Of a stretch of DNA of 43,095 nt, positions 16,394 to 24,724 are shown piece by piece. The notes beneath the pieces were generated by a model. It was not told the DNA's origin, made no database searches, and saw only the letters and a list, made by a program, of their open reading frames with translations. The stretch covers positions 1-43,095 of the forward strand of contig JANWWU010000045.1 of the NCBI GenBank assembly GCA_025055595.1, written 5' to 3'. The stretch's first letter is position 1, and each line of letters begins with the position of its first letter. Origin of the DNA: Planctomycetota bacterium (GTDB lineage Bacteria > Planctomycetota > UBA11346). A program made the translations under genes and the position numbers.

Positions 16394-18463
16394 ATGGCCG
16401 ACGCCGCGCCAGCCAGCATGCTCGGCACCACCCTGGAGCGGGTGGCGCAACGGACCGAGGCGATCTTCGCTCTCGCCCTGGTCGGCATCGTCGCCATCCT
16501 GCTGCTGCCGCTGCCGGCGGCCCTGCTCAGCACGCTGATCGCGCTGAACATCGCATTGGCGCTGCTCGTCTTCCTCGTCTGCGTCTATGTCAAGGAGCCG
16601 CTCGACTTCAATGCCTTCCCGAGCCTGCTGCTGGTCACGACGATGCTGCGCCTCGGGCTCAATGTCGCTTCGACCAAGCTGATCCTGCTGACCGGCACCG
16701 GCGGCGCGGTGATCGAGGCGATGGGCCAGGTGGTCGTCGGCGGCAACTTCGTCGTCGGCGTCGTCGTCTTCGTCATCCTGCTGATCGTGCAGCTGGTCGT
16801 CGTCACCAAGGGCGCCGGGCGCATCTCCGAGGTCGCCGCGCGCTTCGTGCTCGACGCGATGCCCGGCAAGCAGATGGCGATCGACGCCGACCTCAACGCC
16901 GGCCTGATCAGCGAGAAGGAGGCGCGCGCGCGGCGCGACAAGATCGCCCAGGAGGCCGAATTCTACGGCGCGATGGACGGCGCCAGCAAGTTCGTCAAGG
17001 GCGACGCGATCGCCGGCCTGATCATCACGATCGTCAACATCGCCGCCGGCTTCGTCATCGGCATGGCGATGATGGGCATGAGCGCCGAGACCGCGCTGAA
17101 AACCTTCGCCATCCTCGCCATCGGCGACGGTTTGGTCAGTCAGATCCCGAGCATCCTGATCACGATCGGCGCCGGCCTGCTGATCACCAAGACGCGCAGC
17201 GACGAGACCGCCGGCGCGGCGCTGGCGCGCGAGGTCTTCCTCAAGGCCAAGCCGCTGGCGATCGCTGGCGGCGTCGTCTGCCTGGTCGGGCTGGTGCCCG
17301 GGATGCCGCTGCTCGTCTTCTGGACGATCGGCGGCGGGATGCTCGCCCTCGCCTGGCTGCTGCGCGACGCCGAGCGCGAGGCGCTGGCGGCGCGCGCGCG
17401 CGCCGAGGCCCAGGCGGCGCCGCCGCCCGAGCCGGAGAAGCCGGAGGAGCTGCTGCCGAGCGACCGTCTCGGCGTCGAGATCGGCTACCGGCTGATCCCG
17501 CTCGTCGACAAGGAGCGCGGCGGCCAGCTGCTCGACCGCATCACGACGCTGCGGCGGCAGCTGGCGCGCGATGGCGGGCTGCTGGTGCCGCCGATCCGCA
17601 TCAAGGACAACATCCAGCTGCCGCCCAACACCTACCGCATCCTGGTGCACGGCCAGGAGGTCGCGCGCTACGAGCTGCACCTCGATCGCCTGCTGGCGAT
17701 CGACGGCGGCGGGGTCAGCGGTCCCCTGCCCGGGATCAAGACCAAGGAGCCGGCCTTCGGACTCGATGCGGTGTGGATCGAGCCGCAGCGGCGCAATGAG
17801 GCCGAGGGCCTGGGCTGGACGGTGACCGATCCGGCGAGCGTCTTCATTACCCATCTGACGCAGGTGCTGCGCGCCCACGCGCACAGCGTGCTCAACCGCG
17901 AGGACGTGCAGGGCCTGCTGACGGCGCTGAAGAAGGAGGCGCCCAACCTCGTCAAGGAGATCGAGACCAACGCCAAGCTCGGCACCGTGCAGAAGGTGCT
18001 CGCGCACCTGCTCGAGGAGCGCGTACCGATCAACAACCTCGAGAAGATCCTCGAGGCCGTCGCCGACACCCCCAACGCCGATCCGGCGCAGATCGCCGAG
18101 CAGGCGCGGGCGCGGCTCGGCCGCGCGATCGTCGCGCCCTACCTCGATGCCCAGGGCCGGCTCAACGCGATCATCTTCGATCCGGCGACCGAGACCCGCC
18201 TGTCGGCGGCGCTCAGCGGCAGCGGCGGCCAGCTCGCGATCAGCCCCGCCGAAGCGAGCGCGCTGATCGACCAGATCGCGCGCGCCACCCAGGAGGCGAG
18301 CGTGCTCGGCCGCGATGTCGTGCTGCTGACCACCGCCGGGCTGCGCCGCCAAGTGCGGCAGGTCGTCAGCCGCTTCCAGCCCGACCTCGCCGTGCTGTCG
18401 TACTCGGAGATCGGCTCGACACCGGTCGAGGTCGTCGGCACGGTGAGCCTGCCCAAGCCCTGA
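16394..18463 (+). CDS. flhA: Flagellar export apparatus protein FlhA
   Basis: FlhA is the large membrane subunit of the flagellar type III export gate. The product has 689 residues, the usual size. The N-terminal half has about eight membrane helices, beginning with IFALALVGIVAILLLPLP, and contains the conserved cytoplasmic loop with FNAFPSLLLVTTMLRLGLNVASTKLIL, RFVLDAMPGKQMAIDADLNAGLI and EAEFYGAMDGASKFVKGDAIA, the last two being the FHIPEP-type signature. The C-terminal half from about residue 355 (DRLGVEIGYRLIPLVD to the end) is the soluble ring that docks export chaperones. The start at 16394 has a strong GGAGGAG ribosome site a few bases upstream. It heads an operon with flhF, flhG and two further genes. 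Confidence 0.97.
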   Translation: MADAAPASMLGTTLERVAQRTEAIFALALVGIVAILLLPLPAALLSTLIALNIALALLVFLVCVYVKEPLDFNAFPSLLLVTTMLRLGLNVASTKLILLTGTGGAVIEAMGQVVVGGNFVVGVVVFVILLIVQLVVVTKGAGRISEVAARFVLDAMPGKQMAIDADLNAGLISEKEARARRDKIAQEAEFYGAMDGASKFVKGDAIAGLIITIVNIAAGFVIGMAMMGMSAETALKTFAILAIGDGLVSQIPSILITIGAGLLITKTRSDETAGAALAREVFLKAKPLAIAGGVVCLVGLVPGMPLLVFWTIGGGMLALAWLLRDAEREALAARARAEAQAAPPPEPEKPEELLPSDRLGVEIGYRLIPLVDKERGGQLLDRITTLRRQLARDGGLLVPPIRIKDNIQLPPNTYRILVHGQEVARYELHLDRLLAIDGGGVSGPLPGIKTKEPAFGLDAVWIEPQRRNEAEGLGWTVTDPASVFITHLTQVLRAHAHSVLNREDVQGLLTALKKEAPNLVKEIETNAKLGTVQKVLAHLLEERVPINNLEKILEAVADTPNADPAQIAEQARARLGRAIVAPYLDAQGRLNAIIFDPATETRLSAALSGSGGQLAISPAEASALIDQIARATQEASVLGRDVVLLTTAGLRRQVRQVVSRFQPDLAVLSYSEIGSTPVEVVGTVSLPKP

Positions 18464-18482
18464 TGCCCGCTGAGACCGCTCC

Positions 18483-19571
18483 ATGATCGTCAAGCGCTAC
18501 ACGGGACGGACGGTGAACGAGGCCCTGGCCAAGGTGCGCGCCGAGCTCGGGCCGCAGGCGCTGATCATCGACACCCGGCCATGGAAGGAGCCGGGCCTGA
18601 TCTCGCCGCGGATGGGCTACGAAGTGGTCGCCGCCGTCGATGACGCGCCGCCGGCCGCGGCGGCCGCGTCAAAGAGCGGCGCTGCCGCCGCTCCCGAGCT
18701 GCAGGCCGAGCTGCAGGCGATCCGCCGCGAGCTCGCGCGGCTGGCGTCCGGCCTGCCGAGCCGCGGCGCGCTGCTGGGCGAGCTCGCCGATGAGCTGCGC
18801 GCCAGCGGCTGCCCCGAGGAGGTGATCGGCGAAGTCGAGTCGCTGTGCGTCGCCGCCGGCGAGCGGCTGGCCGAGGAGCAGCGCCGCGCCTTCGTCCGCC
18901 GCTGGCTCGAGCGCGCCCTCGGACCCTGGCAGCCCTTCGACTGGTCGCGGCCGCAGCGCCTGCTCGTCGTCGGCCCGACCGGCGTCGGCAAGACGACGAC
19001 CATCGCCAAGCTCGCCGGCGACCTCGTGCTCAAGCGCCATGCGCGGATCGCGCTCGTCACCATCGACACCTATCGCGTCGGGGCCCAGGACCAGCTGCGG
19101 GCCTACGCCGACCTGCTCGATGCGCCGATGGCCGTCGCCAGCACGCCGGCCGAGCTGGGGCGCGTGCTGCAGCAGTTTGCGGACCGCGACCACGTGCTGA
19201 TCGACAGCAGCGGTCGCAGCCCGAACGACGAGGCGCGATTGACCGAGCTCAAGGGGTTCTGCCGCGCCTGCCCCGGCCTGACGGTGGCGCTGACCGTCGC
19301 CGCCAACGCCGGACGCGCTGAGTTCGCGGCCGCCGTCGAGCGCTTCAGCGTTCTGCCGATCGAGCACGCGCTGGTCACCAAGCTCGACGAGTGCGCCGAG
19401 CCGGGCCGGCTCTACGGCTGCCTGCGCCGCCACCAGCTGCCGGTGCGCTGCTTCGGCACGGGGCAGGAGGTGCCGGACGACCTCGCACCCGCCGATCCCG
19501 GCTTGCTGATGGACCGAGTGCTGCCTGGAGCACCATCGCTGGCCTCGGGCGTGCTGACGCATGGTCGATGA
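18483..19571 (+). CDS. flhF: Flagellar SRP-type GTPase FlhF
   Basis: FlhF is the SRP-family GTPase that sets the cell-pole site of flagella. The 362-residue product has the N-terminal B region (MIVKRYTGRTVNEALAKVRAELGPQALI), an alanine-rich linker, the helical N domain, and a G domain with P-loop GPTGVGKTTTIAKLA starting at residue 164, TIDTYRVGAQDQLRAYADLL, TKLDE and GQEVPDDL. The G3 motif reads DSSGRS in place of the usual DTAGRS, a small but visible deviation at the switch. It starts 19 bases after flhA and its end overlaps the flhG start by 11 bases, so the three are translated together. With FlhG, it suggests polar placement of few flagella. Confidence 0.96.
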   Translation: MIVKRYTGRTVNEALAKVRAELGPQALIIDTRPWKEPGLISPRMGYEVVAAVDDAPPAAAAASKSGAAAAPELQAELQAIRRELARLASGLPSRGALLGELADELRASGCPEEVIGEVESLCVAAGERLAEEQRRAFVRRWLERALGPWQPFDWSRPQRLLVVGPTGVGKTTTIAKLAGDLVLKRHARIALVTIDTYRVGAQDQLRAYADLLDAPMAVASTPAELGRVLQQFADRDHVLIDSSGRSPNDEARLTELKGFCRACPGLTVALTVAANAGRAEFAAAVERFSVLPIEHALVTKLDECAEPGRLYGCLRRHQLPVRCFGTGQEVPDDLAPADPGLLMDRVLPGAPSLASGVLTHGR

Positions 19572-20352
19572 TCAGGCCGCGGCCCTGCGCCGCACCGTGC
19601 CTCCGCTGCCGAGCCTGCCGGGCTACGCCGTCACCGGCGGAAAGGGCGGGATCGGCAAGACCTGCATCGCGGTCAACCTCGCGCTGTGCCTGGCGCAGCT
19701 CGGGCAGCGGCCGCTGCTGGTCGACCTCGACCTCGGCCTCGCCAACGCCGATCTCGTGCTCGGCGTCGATCCCGCCCTCAATCTCGCCGATGCCGTCCTC
19801 GCCGGCCGCGAGGTCGCGAGCGTCGTCTGCGAGAGCGCCCACGGCGTCGGCCTGGTGCCGGCGGCCAGCGGCGTGCAGGCGATGGCGCAGCTCTCCCCGG
19901 CGCAGCTGCAGCGGCTGTTCGCCGGCCTGGCGCTGCTGGCGCGCCAGCGCCAGCCGCTGATCCTCGACACGGCGGCCGGCATCGGCACAGCGGTGCTCGC
20001 CGCCTGCCGCGCCGCGCGCACGGTGCTCGTCGTCCTCACCCCCGAGCCGACGGCGCTGGCCGATGCCTACGCGCTGATCAAGGTGCTGGAACAGAGCGAG
20101 CCGGGGCGCGATCTGCGCGTCATCGTCAACCTGGCGCGCGACCTGCAGGACGGGCTGGGGGCCTATGCCCGCCTGAAGGCGGTCGCCGAGCGGCACCTCG
20201 GACGCTCCCTCGAGCTGCTCGGGGTGGTGCCGCGCGACGAGCTGGTGCCGGCGGCGGTGCGCCGTCGCCGGCCGCTCGCGCCCGGCCCGGCGCTGGAGGC
20301 CCTGCGCGGCATCGCGGCGAAGCTGGCGACCCTCCCCCGCCCCGCGCCCTGA
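19561..20352 (+). CDS. flhG: MinD-like ATPase FlhG (FleN/YlxH type)
   Basis: FlhG is a ParA/MinD-family ATPase that counters FlhF and limits flagellar number. The 263-residue product has the deviant Walker A GGKGGIGKT near residue 26, LLVDLDLGLANADLVLGV with the second catalytic aspartate, LILDTAAGIG as switch II and VVLTPEPTALADAYALIK, all typical of FlhG. The N-terminal DQAAALRR resembles the DQAxxLR motif through which FlhG stimulates FlhF GTP hydrolysis. The C-terminal amphipathic helix that binds the membrane in MinD-like proteins is not obvious; the end is Arg/Pro-rich. The gene overlaps flhF by 11 bases. Confidence 0.94.
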   Translation: MVDDQAAALRRTVPPLPSLPGYAVTGGKGGIGKTCIAVNLALCLAQLGQRPLLVDLDLGLANADLVLGVDPALNLADAVLAGREVASVVCESAHGVGLVPAASGVQAMAQLSPAQLQRLFAGLALLARQRQPLILDTAAGIGTAVLAACRAARTVLVVLTPEPTALADAYALIKVLEQSEPGRDLRVIVNLARDLQDGLGAYARLKAVAERHLGRSLELLGVVPRDELVPAAVRRRRPLAPGPALEALRGIAAKLATLPRPAP

Positions 20353-20385
20353 GCTGCGCCGGGCCTTGTGTTCGCGTCCACAGCG

Positions 20386-21207
20386 ATGCAATCCCCGCCC
20401 ATGCCCGACGACGGCCCGCTGACCAGCTACTCCGATCCCTTCTACGATCGCCTCGATGCGATGGCACAGGCGGTGCGGCGCCAGTGGTGGCTGTTCGCCC
20501 TGGTCATCGTCTGCATCGTTCTCGCCGCGATCGCCTTGCGGCTGTGGTGGCACCGCGAGCCGACCGCGCTCGGCGGGGTGGTCGCGGCCCGCGCCGCCGA
20601 GGAGCAGGACGAAGCGAAGAGCGAGGCGCTGTGGACCGAGCTGGCCGACGGCGAACGCTATGATCCGGGCTTCCGCGCCGCCGCCGCCATCGAGCTGTGC
20701 CAGCGGCACCTGCTGCGCGGCGAGACGACGGCAGCGCGCCGGCGGGCCGAGGACGCCGAGCGCTGGGCGCGCGCGGCCGAGGACGACGATCTGATTCTCG
20801 CCGCCGGGCTGTCGCGGGCCGCGGCCCTGCTCGATGGCGGCGATGCGACCGCGGCCTTCGACCTCTACGACGCGGCGGCGCGCGGCGCCGGCGCGCGCTT
20901 CCCGGCGCGGCGCCTCGTCGCCGACATCGGCGCGGCGCTGGCGCTCGACAGGCTCGGCCGCCGCGAGGAGGCGCTCGCCCGTCTCGAGCCGCTGACCGGA
21001 CGCAGCGAGCGCGGCGCCGAGAACCTGCTGCAGCTCGCAGCCAGCATGTATTGGCACTACAAGCGCGGCGACGCCCCGCTCAAGCCGAGCGGCCTGATCG
21101 AGGCGACGGCGGTCACCGTCCCTGCCGACGCGGTCAAGCCGAAGGCGCCGGCGGCGCCAGCGGAGGGCGCGCCGGCGCCACCGGCCGCGCCCGCTCCCAC
21201 GCAGTGA
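20386..21207 (+). CDS. Single-span membrane protein with helical repeats, YfgM/TPR-like
   Basis: The 273-residue product has a short N-terminal cytoplasmic part, one membrane helix (WWLFALVIVCIVLAAIALRLWW at about residues 30-50) and a soluble alpha-helical region with TPR-like character (AAAIELCQRHLLRGETTAARRRAEDAERW, AALALDRLGRREEALARLEPL). It ends in an Ala/Pro-rich tail. The architecture resembles YfgM-type ancillary proteins of the Sec translocon, but I cannot confirm that family. ATG codons at 20386 and 20401 and a GTG at 20368 are all possible starts; none has a clear ribosome site. It follows flhG by 33 bases and overlaps the next gene (TGATG), so it belongs to the flagellar operon and may serve flagellar assembly. 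Confidence 0.75.
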   Translation: MQSPPMPDDGPLTSYSDPFYDRLDAMAQAVRRQWWLFALVIVCIVLAAIALRLWWHREPTALGGVVAARAAEEQDEAKSEALWTELADGERYDPGFRAAAAIELCQRHLLRGETTAARRRAEDAERWARAAEDDDLILAAGLSRAAALLDGGDATAAFDLYDAAARGAGARFPARRLVADIGAALALDRLGRREEALARLEPLTGRSERGAENLLQLAASMYWHYKRGDAPLKPSGLIEATAVTVPADAVKPKAPAAPAEGAPAPPAAPAPTQ

Positions 21208-21722
21208 TGGCAGCGAACTCCCTGCCTCGCCTCGCCCCCGGCTTCGTCCGCCTGCGGGTGCAGTTCGCGCCGCCGCGGCATCCGACGCCGGGCGACATCG
21301 TGCGCTGGAGCGAGGCGCCGCCGGAAGCCCTGGGGCCGATCGCCGTCGCCGCCGGCGAGGCGGTGCTCGATGTGCGCCACGCCCAGCTCGCGGCGACGCG
21401 GGCAGCGCTCGCGCGCCACGGCCAGGTGCGGGTCATCGACTGGAACTACCGCTGGCTGCGCCTCGACCTCGGCCGCATCCACGGCCTGACGGTCGGCCGC
21501 CTGCGCAGCGCGCTGCAGCAGGCCGGCGCCTCGCCGCTCGGACGCTACAGCATCGGCAACCACTACACGCTGGTCGGGGTGCGCGACGCCCAGATCGAGG
21601 CCGTCTGCCAGTGCCTCGCGCAGCAGCGCATCAACGGTCGCGCGGTGCACCCGACGGTGCTGCCGCCGGGCAGCGGGCCGGGACCGGCAGCCTACGAACC
21701 GCGCGGTGCGCCGCCCTCGTGA
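21207..21722 (+). CDS. Stand-alone DbpA-type RNA-binding domain protein
   Basis: The 171-residue product begins at an ATG overlapping the previous stop (TGATG). The C-terminal part from about residue 80 (LDLGRIHGLTVGRLRSALQQAGASPLGRYSIGNHYTLVGV, then QRINGRAVHPTVL) follows the pattern of the DbpA RNA-binding domain (an RRM-like fold normally at the end of DEAD-box helicases): iGr..Gl....l...l......iG...I...ysfv.v......v...l....i.Gr.v.v. No helicase core is present here or nearby. The N-terminal 75 residues have no recognised family. It is the last gene of the flagellar operon, suggesting an RNA-binding or regulatory role there, or a repurposed fold. Its final 31 bases overlap the DUF2062 gene on the opposite strand. 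Confidence 0.65.
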   Translation: MAANSLPRLAPGFVRLRVQFAPPRHPTPGDIVRWSEAPPEALGPIAVAAGEAVLDVRHAQLAATRAALARHGQVRVIDWNYRWLRLDLGRIHGLTVGRLRSALQQAGASPLGRYSIGNHYTLVGVRDAQIEAVCQCLAQQRINGRAVHPTVLPPGSGPGPAAYEPRGAPPS

Positions 21723-22276
21723 TCGCGGCGCGCCGCCAGCCGACGCTGGCGCCGTTCCTGCAGCCGCGCGACCTGCCAGTAGATCCAGCGGTACACCAGC
21801 CACGCGACGGGGATGCCGATGACGGCCGTGCCGACCGTGGTCGGCAGGAAGACCTCGCCCAGCAGCACGAAGCCGTCGACCAGACGATACCACAGCCCGC
21901 CCAGCCAGCTGACGCCCTCGCGCGCCGGCGGCCCGCTGAGGACCGCGACGAAGCGCTCCCAGCTCACCGGCTCGACCCCCGGCATCAGCCACAGGCCGAG
22001 CCGGTAGTGCGCCCAGTAGAATGGCACGATGGTGAGGGGATTGGTGATGAAGACCCAGGGCAGGCTGGCGAGGACATTGGCGCGGCACAGCCGGGCGACG
22101 ATCATCGTCAGCACCAGTTGGATGCCGAAGAGCGGCAACCAGGCGATCAGGGTGCCGATCGCCGAACCGAGGGCGATGCGGTGCGGGGTGTCTTCGAGGC
22201 GTACGATGCGGCGCACCGCGATGACGCAGCGCTTCCACAGCGCGCTGAACCAGAAGCGTCGCTGTCGTTGCGGCAT
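21692..22276 (-). CDS. DUF2062 family membrane protein
   Basis: The 194-residue product matches the DUF2062 family: PHRIALGSAIGTLIAWLPLFGIQLVLTMIVARLCRANVLASLPWVFITNPLTIVPFYWAHYRLG, followed by a C-terminal helix (TTVGTAVIGIPVAWLVYRWIYW). It has about three or four membrane helices, with the family's hallmark G-x-F-P/L and N-P-x-T motifs. The function of the family is not established. The start at 22276 is preferred to the one at 22324, since the added residues have no family character. It is the last gene of a minus-strand run with menB, queF and the lipid kinase gene, so it may act at the membrane. Confidence 0.88.
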   Translation of the reverse strand: MPQRQRRFWFSALWKRCVIAVRRIVRLEDTPHRIALGSAIGTLIAWLPLFGIQLVLTMIVARLCRANVLASLPWVFITNPLTIVPFYWAHYRLGLWLMPGVEPVSWERFVAVLSGPPAREGVSWLGGLWYRLVDGFVLLGEVFLPTTVGTAVIGIPVAWLVYRWIYWQVARLQERRQRRLAARRDHEGGAPRGS

Positions 22277-22325
22277 GCAGTCGATCTCACGTCGCGGACG
22301 CTGAACGCAAGCCGCCGCCGCCAAC

Positions 22326-23165
22326 TCAGGGGAGTCGGGGAAAGCGCCGGAACTCGGGCTTGCGCTTCTCGAGAAAGGCGCGATGCCCCTCTTGCGCCTC
22401 CTCGCTCATGTAGAACAAGAGCGTCGCGTTGCCAGCGAGCTCCTGCAGCCCGGCCTGGCCATCGCAGTCGGCGTTGAAGGCGCTCTTCAGGCAGCGCAGG
22501 GCGAGCGGGCTGTGCTGCAGCATCTCGTCGCACAGCGCGAGGGTCTCCTCCTCGAGGCGCGCCAGCGGCACGACGCGGTTGACCAACCCCATCGCCAGCG
22601 CCTCCTCAGCGGTGTAGCGGCGGCAGGTGAACCAGAACTCGCGCGCCCGCTTCTGGCCGATGCAGCGCGCGAGGTAGCTGGCGCCGAAACCGCCGTCGAA
22701 GCTGCCGACCTTGGGGCCGGTCTGGCCGAAGACCGCGTTGTCCGCCGCCACCGTCAGGTCGCAGACGAGATGCAGCACCTGCCCGCCGCCGATCGCCCAA
22801 CCCGCGACCATCGCGACGACCGGTTTCGGGCAGCTGCGGATCTCGCGCTGGAGGTCGAGGACATTGAGCCGCGGCACCCTGTCGCCGGCGCGCCCGCCGA
22901 CGTAGCCGGCCTCGCCGCGCACCCGCTGATCGCCGCCGGAGCAGAAGGCCTTGTCGCCGGCGCCGGTCAGGATGATGACGCCGACCTCGAGGTGATCGCG
23001 GGCATGCGCCAGCGCGTCGCGCAGCTCCTGGATGGTCTGCGGGGTGAAGGCGTTGTGCACCTCGGGACGGTTGATCGTCAGCTTGGCGACGATGCCGTCC
23101 GTCCGCGGCATGTGGTGATAGAGGATCTGCTCGTAGCCGCGATCGATGGCGGTCCATGTGCTCAT
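22326..23165 (-). CDS. menB: 1,4-dihydroxy-2-naphthoyl-CoA synthase
   Basis: MenB is a crotonase-fold enzyme that closes the naphthoquinone ring of menaquinone from succinylbenzoyl-CoA. The 279-residue product is strikingly close to the well-studied enterobacterial type: [11 protein letters not shown] forms the oxyanion region, [21 protein letters not shown] the hinge, and [22 protein letters not shown] is the MenB-specific active-site segment of the bicarbonate-dependent type. [28 protein letters not shown] is also MenB-specific, which separates it from ordinary enoyl-CoA hydratases. The start has AGGAG eight bases upstream, and that site overlaps the queF stop codon, indicating coupling. 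Its presence says the cell makes menaquinone, the expected electron acceptor for the nuo complex in this window. Confidence 0.96.
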   Translation of the reverse strand: MSTWTAIDRGYEQILYHHMPRTDGIVAKLTINRPEVHNAFTPQTIQELRDALAHARDHLEVGVIILTGAGDKAFCSGGDQRVRGEAGYVGGRAGDRVPRLNVLDLQREIRSCPKPVVAMVAGWAIGGGQVLHLVCDLTVAADNAVFGQTGPKVGSFDGGFGASYLARCIGQKRAREFWFTCRRYTAEEALAMGLVNRVVPLARLEEETLALCDEMLQHSPLALRCLKSAFNADCDGQAGLQELAGNATLLFYMSEEAQEGHRAFLEKRKPEFRRFPRLP

Positions 23166-23174
23166 GGGGCGCTC

Positions 23175-23705
23175 CTAGGGCGTGGCGTCGGAAGCTGGGA
23201 AGCAGTCGTAGCGGCCGGGGGCATAGGCGGTGGCGCGCGCCTGCCGCAGCGCCTGCATCTCGGCATCGTCCGGCGCGGCGTACTGGACGAAGGGCCAGAT
23301 CGCGATCGAGCCGCGGGCATCGAAGCGGCCGACGACCTCGAGGTAGCGCGGCCGCAGCAGGCGCACCAGGTCATCGCAGATGATGCGGCAGACATCCTCG
23401 TGGAAGTCGCCGTGATTGCGGAAGCTCTGCAGGTACTCCTTGAGGCTCTTGCTCTCGACCAGCAGCCCGGCGGGGATGTAGCTGATCGTCAGCGTCGCCC
23501 AGTCCGGCTGTCCGGTGACGGGGCAGAGGCTGGTGAAGCGCAGACAGCGCAGGCTGACCCAGAGCCCGGGCGCAGCGAAGGCGCGACCGATCGACAGCGG
23601 CACCGCTTCGAGCAGCTGCGGGCTGTAGGTGAACGGCGTGGGGCGGCGCTTGCCGAGCGTCGCCCGCGGCAGGGCCCGTCCGCGGCGCAGTCGATCCTTG
23701 GCCAT
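23175..23705 (-). CDS. queF: NADPH-dependent 7-cyano-7-deazaguanine reductase
   Basis: QueF reduces preQ0 to preQ1 in queuosine synthesis for tRNA. The 176-residue product is the short (YkvM-type) form. It carries the catalytic cysteine in SLCPVTGQPDW, the NADPH-binding QueF motif ESKSLKEYLQSFRNHGDFHED and the substrate-binding glutamate in HED. The start at 23705 (MAKDRLRR) is used because a GGGA lies eight bases before it; 23714 would add three residues. The gene is followed by menB with only nine bases between, sharing its ribosome site region. No other queuosine gene is adjacent. Confidence 0.94.
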   Translation of the reverse strand: MAKDRLRRGRALPRATLGKRRPTPFTYSPQLLEAVPLSIGRAFAAPGLWVSLRCLRFTSLCPVTGQPDWATLTISYIPAGLLVESKSLKEYLQSFRNHGDFHEDVCRIICDDLVRLLRPRYLEVVGRFDARGSIAIWPFVQYAAPDDAEMQALRQARATAYAPGRYDCFPASDATP

Positions 23706-23744
23706 GTCGCGCATCCCAATGCCCGGAGCGCGACTGGCAACCCA

Positions 23745-24650
23745 TCAGCCGGCGGCACGGAGCGCCGCCGGCCCAAGCAGCACCCGCAGCCGACCGGCGT
23801 GGCGCACGCGCCATTCCCCCGGCGCCGCGATGGTGGGCTCGCCATCGACCTGCATCGGCAGCGGCTGCTCGAGGCGCAGGCGCCAGCAGCGGAACTGGCC
23901 GAGCGCGAGCGCAGGGCGCCAGCCGAGCATCACCCACGCCAGCGGCAGCCCCGCCGGAAGCAGGAACAGATCGCAGAGGCCATCATCGGCCCGCACCCCC
24001 GCTCCCAGGCGTCGACCGCCGGCGTAGCTCGGGATGCTCAGGCAGACCAGCGAACCGGCGCGCCGTGGCAGGGTCGTGAAGCGCAGGGCCACAGCGCGGG
24101 TCAGCAGGCCGTTGACAGCGTAGGCCGCCCTGCCGAGCCGAGATCCGCGCACCAGCCAGGGACGCTCGCGCCGCAGCGCATGGAAGCGGCGGGCCACCGC
24201 GGCGTCGAAGCCCCAGGAACAGTAGTTGAACCACTGACGGGTGCCGCCGGGACCGCTGAGCAGCCAGCGATCGATGACGCCTTCGGGCGCAGCGATCGCA
24301 TGCGCAAGCCAGGCCTCGAGGTCGGACGCGGCGCGGACCGGCGGCAGCCAGCCGAGGCAGCGCGCCAGATCGTTGCCGGTGCCCAGCGGCAGCACCGCCA
24401 CCGGCAGCGCGCGCCCGCTCTCCGCCACCGCGGCGAGCACGGCGGAGACCGTACCGTCCCCGCCACAAGCGACGATCATGCCCTCCCACTGCGCAAGCAG
24501 CGCCGGCAGCCGGATCGCGCGCACATCGTATGCCGGTTGCTGACGCGCGCGCAGGGCCTGCAGCACCTGCGCGCCGCGGCGCCCACCGCTGGCCGGGTTG
24601 ACGAGAAAACACGCGCGCACGTCGGCACTGTGAGAAATCGTCGACGGCAT
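23745..24650 (-). CDS. Diacylglycerol/lipid kinase family protein
   Basis: The 301-residue product belongs to the DagK/YegS/sphingosine kinase fold. Seen are the nucleotide-binding VNPASGG near residue 18, the catalytic-loop ACGGDGTVSAVL and VLPLGTGNDLARCLGW, then a beta-sandwich second half with FNYCSWGFDAAVARRF and DDGLCDLFLLPAG, ending near MQVDGEP. All motifs that bind ATP and metal are present. Members phosphorylate diacylglycerol or other lipids at the inner membrane; the substrate here is not known. It is the first gene of the minus-strand run followed by queF (39 bases), menB and DUF2062, and is divergent from the roadblock/GTPase cassette. Confidence 0.9.
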   Translation of the reverse strand: MPSTISHSADVRACFLVNPASGGRRGAQVLQALRARQQPAYDVRAIRLPALLAQWEGMIVACGGDGTVSAVLAAVAESGRALPVAVLPLGTGNDLARCLGWLPPVRAASDLEAWLAHAIAAPEGVIDRWLLSGPGGTRQWFNYCSWGFDAAVARRFHALRRERPWLVRGSRLGRAAYAVNGLLTRAVALRFTTLPRRAGSLVCLSIPSYAGGRRLGAGVRADDGLCDLFLLPAGLPLAWVMLGWRPALALGQFRCWRLRLEQPLPMQVDGEPTIAAPGEWRVRHAGRLRVLLGPAALRAAG

Positions 24651-24681
24651 CCAGAACGCGCGGCCAGGGCGTCATCTCGCC

Positions 24682-24710
24682 TTGACCGGCCTCCATGGTG
24701 CCGATACATG
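24682..24710 (+). promoter_or_regulatory. Possible housekeeping promoter of the GTPase cassette
   Basis: TTGACC (24682-24687) matches five of six bases of a -35 box, and TACATG (24705-24710) is a weak -10 box at the ideal 17-base spacing. Transcription would start near 24717, just before the ATG at 24725, giving a nearly leaderless message and arguing against the alternative start at 24695. The -10 match is poor, so this is tentative. Confidence 0.3.
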
Positions 24711-24724
24711 CTGCATCGGCGTGG

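Noticed and set aside
14066-18493. Very long open frame (1475 codons) on the minus strand
   Set aside because: It lies antisense to the TonB-dependent receptor and flhA genes. Its translation is low-complexity, rich in Arg, Asp, Gly and Gln, with no domains. GC-rich codon bias on one strand leaves the opposite strand free of stops.
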